The position numbers and the translations under genes are program-made. From Streptomyces sp. NBC_00237 (lineage in GTDB: Bacteria; Actinomycetota; Actinomycetes; Streptomycetales; Streptomycetaceae), in the NCBI RefSeq assembly GCF_026342435.1, contig NZ_JAPEMT010000001.1, positions 310,001 to 374,000 of the forward strand: a DNA stretch of 64,000 bases. Reading direction: 5' to 3'. Below are positions 58,438-64,000 of this stretch, piece by piece (positions within the stretch are counted from its first letter, which is position 1; each line of letters opens with the position of its first letter). Under the pieces are notes generated by a model that was not told where the DNA came from, ran no database searches, and saw nothing but the letters and a program-made list of their open reading frames with translations.

Positions 58438-59424
58438 GTGGCCATGCATGCGATCACGATCCCTGAACCCGGTGGCCCCGAGGCTCTCGTCTGGGCCGAG
58501 GTCCCGGACCCCGTCCCGAACGAGGGCGAGGTCCTTGTCGAGGTCGCCGCGAGCGCCGTGAACCGGGCCGACCTGCTCCAGCGGCAGGGCTTCTACGACC
58601 CGCCGCCCGGTGCCTCCCGCTACCCCGGTCTGGAGTGCTCCGGCCGGATCGTGGCCCTCGGCGCGGGGGTGCACGGCTGGGCGGTCGGCGAGGAGGTGTG
58701 CGCGCTGCTTTCCGGCGGCGGGTACGCGCAGAAGGTCGCCGTACCGGCGGGGCAGCTGCTGCCCGTGCCCGAGGGCGTGGACCTGGTGACGGCCGCCGCG
58801 CTGCCGGAGGTCGCCGCGACGGTCTGGTCGAACGTCTTCATGATCGCCCATCTGCGCCCCGGCGAGACGGTCCTCGTCCACGGCGGTGCCAGCGGAATCG
58901 GCACCATGGCGATCCAGCTTGCCAAGGCGGTCGGCGCGAAGGTCGCCGTCACGGCAGGCGGTCCGGAGAAGCTGGCGCGGTGCGCGGAACTGGGCGCGGA
59001 CGTCCTCATCGACTACCGCGAGCAGGACTTCGTACAGGAGCTGCGCAAGGCCACCGACGGCAAGGGCGCGGACGTCATCCTCGACATCATCGGCGCCAAG
59101 TACCTCGACCAGAACGTGAAGGCGCTCGCCACCAGCGGCAGGCTCGCCATCATCGGCCTCCAGGGCGGGGTGAAGGGCGAGATCAACCTCAACGCGCTGC
59201 TGCGCAAGCGGGCCGCGATCACCGCGACGTCGCTGCGCGGTCGTCCGCTCGGTGAGAAGGCGGCGATCGTGGCGGCGGTGCGCGAGCACGTGTGGCCGAT
59301 GATCGCTGCGGGACGGGTGCGCCCGGTGGTCGACCGGGTCTTCCCGATGGACCGGGCCCCCGAGGCGCACAGGGCGCTCGACGAGGGCAGCCACATCGGC
59401 AAGATCCTGCTGACCACGAGCTGA
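58438..59424 (+). CDS. NAD(P)H:quinone oxidoreductase (zinc-free MDR family)
   Basis: 328 residues from GTG 58438; ATG 58444 is equally possible. MDR fold: NRADLLQRQGFYDPPPGAS, LECSGRIVALG, nucleotide motif HGGASGIGTMAIQLAKA (about 145-161) and DRVFPMDRAPEAHRALDEGSHIGK. There are no zinc ligands, as in the PIG3-like quinone reductases. It reduces quinones using NADPH. It is convergent with bpa. Confidence 0.92.
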   Translation: MAMHAITIPEPGGPEALVWAEVPDPVPNEGEVLVEVAASAVNRADLLQRQGFYDPPPGASRYPGLECSGRIVALGAGVHGWAVGEEVCALLSGGGYAQKVAVPAGQLLPVPEGVDLVTAAALPEVAATVWSNVFMIAHLRPGETVLVHGGASGIGTMAIQLAKAVGAKVAVTAGGPEKLARCAELGADVLIDYREQDFVQELRKATDGKGADVILDIIGAKYLDQNVKALATSGRLAIIGLQGGVKGEINLNALLRKRAAITATSLRGRPLGEKAAIVAAVREHVWPMIAAGRVRPVVDRVFPMDRAPEAHRALDEGSHIGKILLTTS

Positions 59425-59436
59425 GCGCGGACGTGC

Positions 59437-59474
59437 GAAGGGGGCCCTGTTTCACGTGAAACAGGGCCCCCTTC
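59437..59474. terminator. Terminator palindrome built around a parS site
   Basis: A 38-bp perfect palindrome (arms GAAGGGGGCCCTGTTTCAC and complement). Its central 14 bp (59449-59462) are an exact parS. It lies between convergent genes and matches Streptomyces terminators in its outer arms (GAAGGGGGCCC). Transcribed RNA would form a near loopless hairpin. Confidence 0.85.
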
Positions 59475-59477
59475 CCA

Positions 59478-59517
59478 TGCCGTCCTAGAGGTACGGGTGC
59501 CGTCCTAGAGGTACGGG
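59478..59517. repeat. 20-bp tandem duplication at the bpa 3' end
   Basis: TGCCGTCCTAGAGGTACGGG occurs twice in exact tandem (59478-59497, 59498-59517). The second copy contains the bpa stop codon, the first lies just beyond the gene. Confidence 0.9.
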
Positions 59518-60047
59518 CCACCCGTGCGCGCTCCGTGGCCGTGGCCGTCGTCCTCGTCGTCCTCGTGCGAGGCACCCGGCGGCAGTGCCCGGCGCATCTG
59601 CTCCAACTGGGCGCGCGCAGCCATCTGCTGGGCGAACAGCGCGGTCTGGATGCCGTGGAAGAGCCCTTCGAGCCAGCCCACCAACTGGGCCTGCGCGATG
59701 CGCAGTTCCGCCTCGGAGGGGATGGCCTCCTCGGTGAACGGCAGCGACAGGCGCTCCAGTTCCTCGACGAGCTCCGGCGCCAGCCCGTCCTCCAGCTCCT
59801 TCACGGAACTGGCGTGAATGTCCTTGAGCCGTACCCGGCTCGCCTCGTCCAGGGGAGCCGCGCGGACTTCCTCCAGGAGTTGCTTGATCATGCTGCCGAT
59901 CCGCATGACCTTCGCGGGCTGTTCGACCATGTCTGTCACAGGCACCTCGCGCGACTCGTCGTCACCGCCGCCGAGCGCCATTCCGTCCTGCCCGACGACC
60001 AGGACTTGGGGGCTCTCTTGCGACCGTTCACTCCTCGGCATCTCCAT
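59505..60047 (-). CDS. bpa: Bacterial proteasome activator family protein (Bpa)
   Basis: 180 residues from ATG 60047 (MEMPRSERSQES). The central four-helix region (about 40-150; VMRIGSMIKQLLEEVRAAPLDEASRVRLKDIHASSVKELEDGL) and QAQLVGWLEGLFHGIQTALFAQQMAAR match the Bpa family. The C-terminal GPYL is comparable to the GQYL tail that opens the 20S proteasome gate in mycobacteria. Bpa forms a dodecameric ATP-independent ring on the proteasome. Confidence 0.9.
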   Translation of the reverse strand: MEMPRSERSQESPQVLVVGQDGMALGGGDDESREVPVTDMVEQPAKVMRIGSMIKQLLEEVRAAPLDEASRVRLKDIHASSVKELEDGLAPELVEELERLSLPFTEEAIPSEAELRIAQAQLVGWLEGLFHGIQTALFAQQMAARAQLEQMRRALPPGASHEDDEDDGHGHGARTGGPYL

Positions 60048-60145
60048 GCCGACATTCTCTCGTACACGTGCGTCATGAGTGGGTGTGCCCCCGCACAAAG
60101 GTGATCCACCTTCGTACGGGGGCACAGCTTGGGCTTCTGCGTGGG

Positions 60146-63000
60146 TCAGCCCGCCTCGCGCCGGGCGAGCGCGCCCCGGGAGCGGGTGACCAGCGCGGCG
60201 AGCAGGGCCGCGCCGAGCGGTACGACGACGATGAGCGCGCCGAGGGTCTCCCACGGGACGACGATCGGCATGTCCACGTGCGGCATCCCGCCCATGCTCC
60301 AGCCCATGTCGAGGTTGTCCTGGACGTTGGCCGCGTCCTTGCGGCGGTCCGAGAGCACCAGAGCGATGGCGGGCAGCACACCGGCAGCCGAACCGAGGAC
60401 CACTCCCATGAAGGAGACCGTCCCGCACTGGAAGCCGCTGAGCGCCCGGCGCACCCGCGGAGGCGCGCCGACCGCGGCGAGCGTCTTCAGGTCGGCCTCG
60501 GCGTCGGCCTGGGCGAGTCCGGTGGCGATGCCGGCCGCGCCGATGGTGATCAGTCCGGCGAACACCGTCAGCGCCAGCAGCACGATGCCGTTGTCGCTCA
60601 CGTAGCCGGATTCGATGGCCACCGGCTGGTTGATGCCGATCTTGTCGATCGCCCCGTTGAGGGCCTGCGTCTGCTCGGTGCTGGGCAGGGCGGACGTCGA
60701 GAAGAGCACACCGTAGGGAACGGTGGTGAACCCCGCGGACTTGGCGAGCGACGGCGGGACCAGGAGCTGGAGGCCGTAGCCCTTCACGGACTCCGGTGCC
60801 AGGACCGTGGGCAGGTTGTGGATCTTGCCCGGAGTCTCCTTGTTGGCGGACCTCGCCTCGTCGGCCTTCTTGCGGTCGGTGACCACCTTGATGCCGGTCT
60901 GGCCGTTCACGAAGCTCGCCTTGTGGAAGGAGACGGCCTTGCCCTGCTTGAGGGCGTTCACCACGGTCGGGTCGGTGATGGCGAGCGCCTTGAGGACCTT
61001 GTCGTCACCGATGAGGACGCCGCCCTCCTGGGGGACGCCGCCACCCTCGTTGACCACACAGCGCCAGTCCTTGGAGAGCTTGCGCCGTTCGGCGATGGAG
61101 AAGGCTTCGGCCCCATCGGGAGAGTCGTGCAGGGGACAGCGGTTGGCCTTCGGCACGAAGACGTCGTACGCGCCGCACTTTTTGTCCTCGCTGTACGCGG
61201 TGCAGTTCTTGCCGCCGACGACGATGCGCTGGAACTCGGCGAGGGCGTCGAGCGGGATGTTGGCCTGGATCGCCTCGCGGACGGCGGGCACGTCGCGCCC
61301 GCCCCCTTCGTCGGTGCTCGCCACGCCGCTGCCGTGCGGCAGCATCGCCTGGTACTCGGCACGCTGCTTGGCGTCCTGGCTCTCGGCGTACGTGGCCACG
61401 GCGACCGTGCCCGCGACCGCCGCCAGCACCGCCGCGACGGCCGGAGCCGTACGTCCCCGGTTGCGGACCGCGTCGCGCAGGGCGAGGCGGGGCGACAGCG
61501 GAAGCCAGCCGCCGAGCCGCCCGAAGAGACCGACCAGCACCGGGGTGAGGGCGACGACGCCCAGCTCGGCGATGCCGCTGCCGCCCGCGACCAGGAGGAT
61601 GTTGTCGCTGCTCGTCGCCCCGTACAGGGCGATCGCGACACCGATGGTGACGGCGAGCAGGCCGATGACCGGCAGCACCCTGTTGGCGCGGCGCACTCCG
61701 CGCCGTCCGGTGAGGGAGGCCAGCGGAGTCTGCCGGGACGCGTTGACCGCGGGCACGATCGCGGCCAGGAGGCCGGTGAGCACCGCGACGGCAGCGATCC
61801 CCAGCAACTCCAGCGGCACCACGGTGAACGTGCCGAACCTCTTGCCCATGGCCCCTTCGAGGACCGGTTGCAGGGCGAGGGTGAGCAGCAGGCCCAGGAT
61901 CGTGCCGACGATCGCCGCGGCCACGCCGATCACGAGACCGCCGGACAGGACGATGGCCCGGATGTGGCGGCGGTCGCCGCCGTTGGCCCCGACCAGTCCG
62001 AGCTGACGGCGCGAGCGCCGGGCGCCGACCGCGAACGCGGGACCGGCCAGCAGGCAGACTTCGAGCAGGGCCATGCCGACGACCGTGGCGGCGATGGTCA
62101 GCAGCTCGCGGGGGCTGCCGTGGTCCCGGATCTCGTTGCTGCGGCCCTTGAAGTACGGGACGTCGGAGTCCGGCGGCGGCGACAGGATCACCGCACGCGA
62201 CGTCACCGAGACGCCCTTGGCGTTGGCCGCCTTGACCATGTTCCACGTGAAACCTTCGCCGCCGACGGAGACGCGGTACGTGGTGTTGCCTCCGGCCTTC
62301 GGCAGGCCCTGGGCCTCCAGCGCCTTGTTCAGCGGGGCGATGAGGGTGCCGGGGGGCGCGATGACCTGCGTGGTCTTCAGCGAGTCGGGCAGCTCGTAGG
62401 AACCGACGACGGTGAACTTCGTGTCGAGGGAGCGTGCGGTGAGCGTGGAGCCCACGGAGAGTCCGCTGTCCTTGAGGAAGGCGTCGGTGGCGATGACCTC
62501 GCCCGCCTTCTCCGGGAAGCGTCCGCCGGTCAGTTCCAGGGAACCGGCGGCCATCGGGTCCGAGGCGTTGATCTCGCGGACCTCGGACGTGAGCAGGCCG
62601 TGCGTGGTGCGCAGCCGGGTCATCGCCGTGGTGTCGGTGAGGATCTTCGCGCCCGCGGGGATCGCCTTGGTGGCGTCGGCGCGGCCCTCGGGCATCGGCT
62701 TGTTGTTGAACTGCTCGAAGCCGCCGACCGGCTCGGTGCCGGTGAAGCGGGGGTCCGGCGGCTGGTGGATCGGGAGTCCGCCCCAGCCCGGCTCGGTCAG
62801 GAGGGCGTCGGCGGCGCCCATCTCCCGGGTGAGCTTCTGCTCGGTGGTCAGTTCGGCGCTGCGCAGCGTCACGTCGATCGCGCTGACGCCGAGGATCGGC
62901 ACCGCGATCATCGCGAGGACGAGGATGCTGCGGCCCTTGGAGCGCCAGGCGTCGCGGCGGGCGATGCGGATCGCCGCGAGCCAGGAGTGGTACCAGCCCT

Positions 63001-63004
<4 letters not shown>
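60146..63004 (-). CDS. FtsX-like ABC transporter permease
   Basis: 952 residues. An N-terminal membrane segment (about 25-45) precedes a large external domain and two FtsX-type blocks of three membrane segments each (about 310-430 and near the C-terminus). Further segments lie in the middle (about 470-545). It is a MacB-like permease without its own ATPase. Its ATG overlaps the ATP-binding gene stop (ATGA). The substrate is unknown. Confidence 0.92.
62240..62253. other. parS-like site with one mismatch, inside permease gene
   Basis: GTTCCACGTGAAAC, 13/14 match to parS, in coding sequence. Confidence 0.5.
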
Positions 63005-63762
<758 letters not shown>

Positions 63763-63880
63763 GGGTCTGGGGTCCCCCCTGGAAGGGCCGCGCGGCACGG
63801 GGCGCCGGTCGGCGGTCGTACGGAAGTGGTGGGCATACGGCCGACGGGAGCGGTCGTACGCCGGTGTGGCGGTGCCGGGG

Positions 63881-64000
63881 TCAGCGGCGGGTGGCTCGGG
63901 CAGGCGCGCCCTTGGCGGTGCGCGGGGCGGGATCGGCCGGTGGCGGAGTGGCTCCCCGCTTGGCCGCGGCGGAGAGCCGGACGAGCCGGGACTCGGAGTG
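63881..64000 (-). CDS. C-terminal end of an unidentified protein (gene continues beyond window)
   Basis: The minus-strand frame open at the window edge ends in TGA at 63881-63883. It encodes HSESRLVRLSAAAKRGATPP and a Pro/Ala/Lys/Arg-rich tail ending TRR. Only 39 residues are visible, too few to name a family. It lies upstream of, and in the same direction as, the ABC pair, so it may belong to the same unit. Confidence 0.5.
   Translation of the reverse strand, partial: HSESRLVRLSAAAKRGATPPPADPAPRTAKGAPARATRR

Overview
The window is high-GC actinobacterial DNA, and everything in it points to a Streptomyces chromosome. The evidence is the GTG starts and many 4-bp ATGA/GTGA overlaps, class E sortases, CrgA, Bpa, a branched-chain dehydrogenase cluster, palindromic GTTTCACGTGAAAC ParB sites (parS) and a cluster of DnaA boxes. 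parS and extra DnaA-box clusters are concentrated around oriC in this genus. The conserved gene order from about 16.4 kb onward therefore places the window in the chromosome core, close to but not including oriC (dnaA and dnaN are absent).

Region 1 (1-16.1 kb) is the edge of a modular type I polyketide synthase cluster. It holds the 3' end of one PKS protein (DH-KR-ACP) and a complete two-module protein (KS-AT-DH-KR-ACP twice, methylmalonyl then malonyl), both with docking ends and neither with a thioesterase. A convergent LAL/LuxR-type regulator with two TTA (bldA-dependent) codons follows. All three visible modules are DH+KR without ER, so they would set down a conjugated polyene stretch. 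A perfect 20-bp stem terminator at 16.4 kb marks the edge of the core.

Region 2 (16.4-33.2 kb) is the conserved cell-division and cell-wall block. It holds a DUF5324 protein, a cyclophilin, a rhomboid protease, a DnaA-box cluster, crgA, and a DUF881/sortase operon that also carries pabA and a 59-residue membrane protein. Then, on the minus strand, comes the fhaA-fhaB-pstP-ftsW-pbpA-pknB operon: two FHA proteins, the PP2C phosphatase, the SEDS glycosyltransferase with its PBP, and the PASTA kinase. Two parS sites sit between pknB and pbpA. A tRNA-Leu(CAG) lies beside the operon.

Region 3 (33.2-38.4 kb) holds a polytopic GT-C-like membrane protein, a MarR gene remnant with an internal deletion, a DUF2252 protein, a G-run tract, a J-domain protein and a rhodanese.

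Region 4 (38.4-54.8 kb) is catabolic: an acyl-CoA dehydrogenase, paaABCDE, paaN, paaH with a TetR regulator (PaaR-like), then bkdR and bkdABC (branched-chain 2-oxoacid dehydrogenase). Three copies of a near-identical palindrome lie upstream of paaA, between paaN and paaH, and between bkdR and bkdA. They suggest one regulon linking phenylacetate and branched-chain catabolism, both of which yield acyl-CoA units that could feed the polyketide synthase. A DUF5819-HTTM-TrmH overlapping trio lies inside this region.

Region 5 (54.8-64 kb) has molybdenum-cofactor genes (a MobA-like protein and moeA), a TrkA-N potassium channel, a quinone oxidoreductase, the proteasome activator Bpa and an FtsX-type ABC transporter. 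Three further parS sites occur here, two at gene boundaries and one built into a terminator palindrome.
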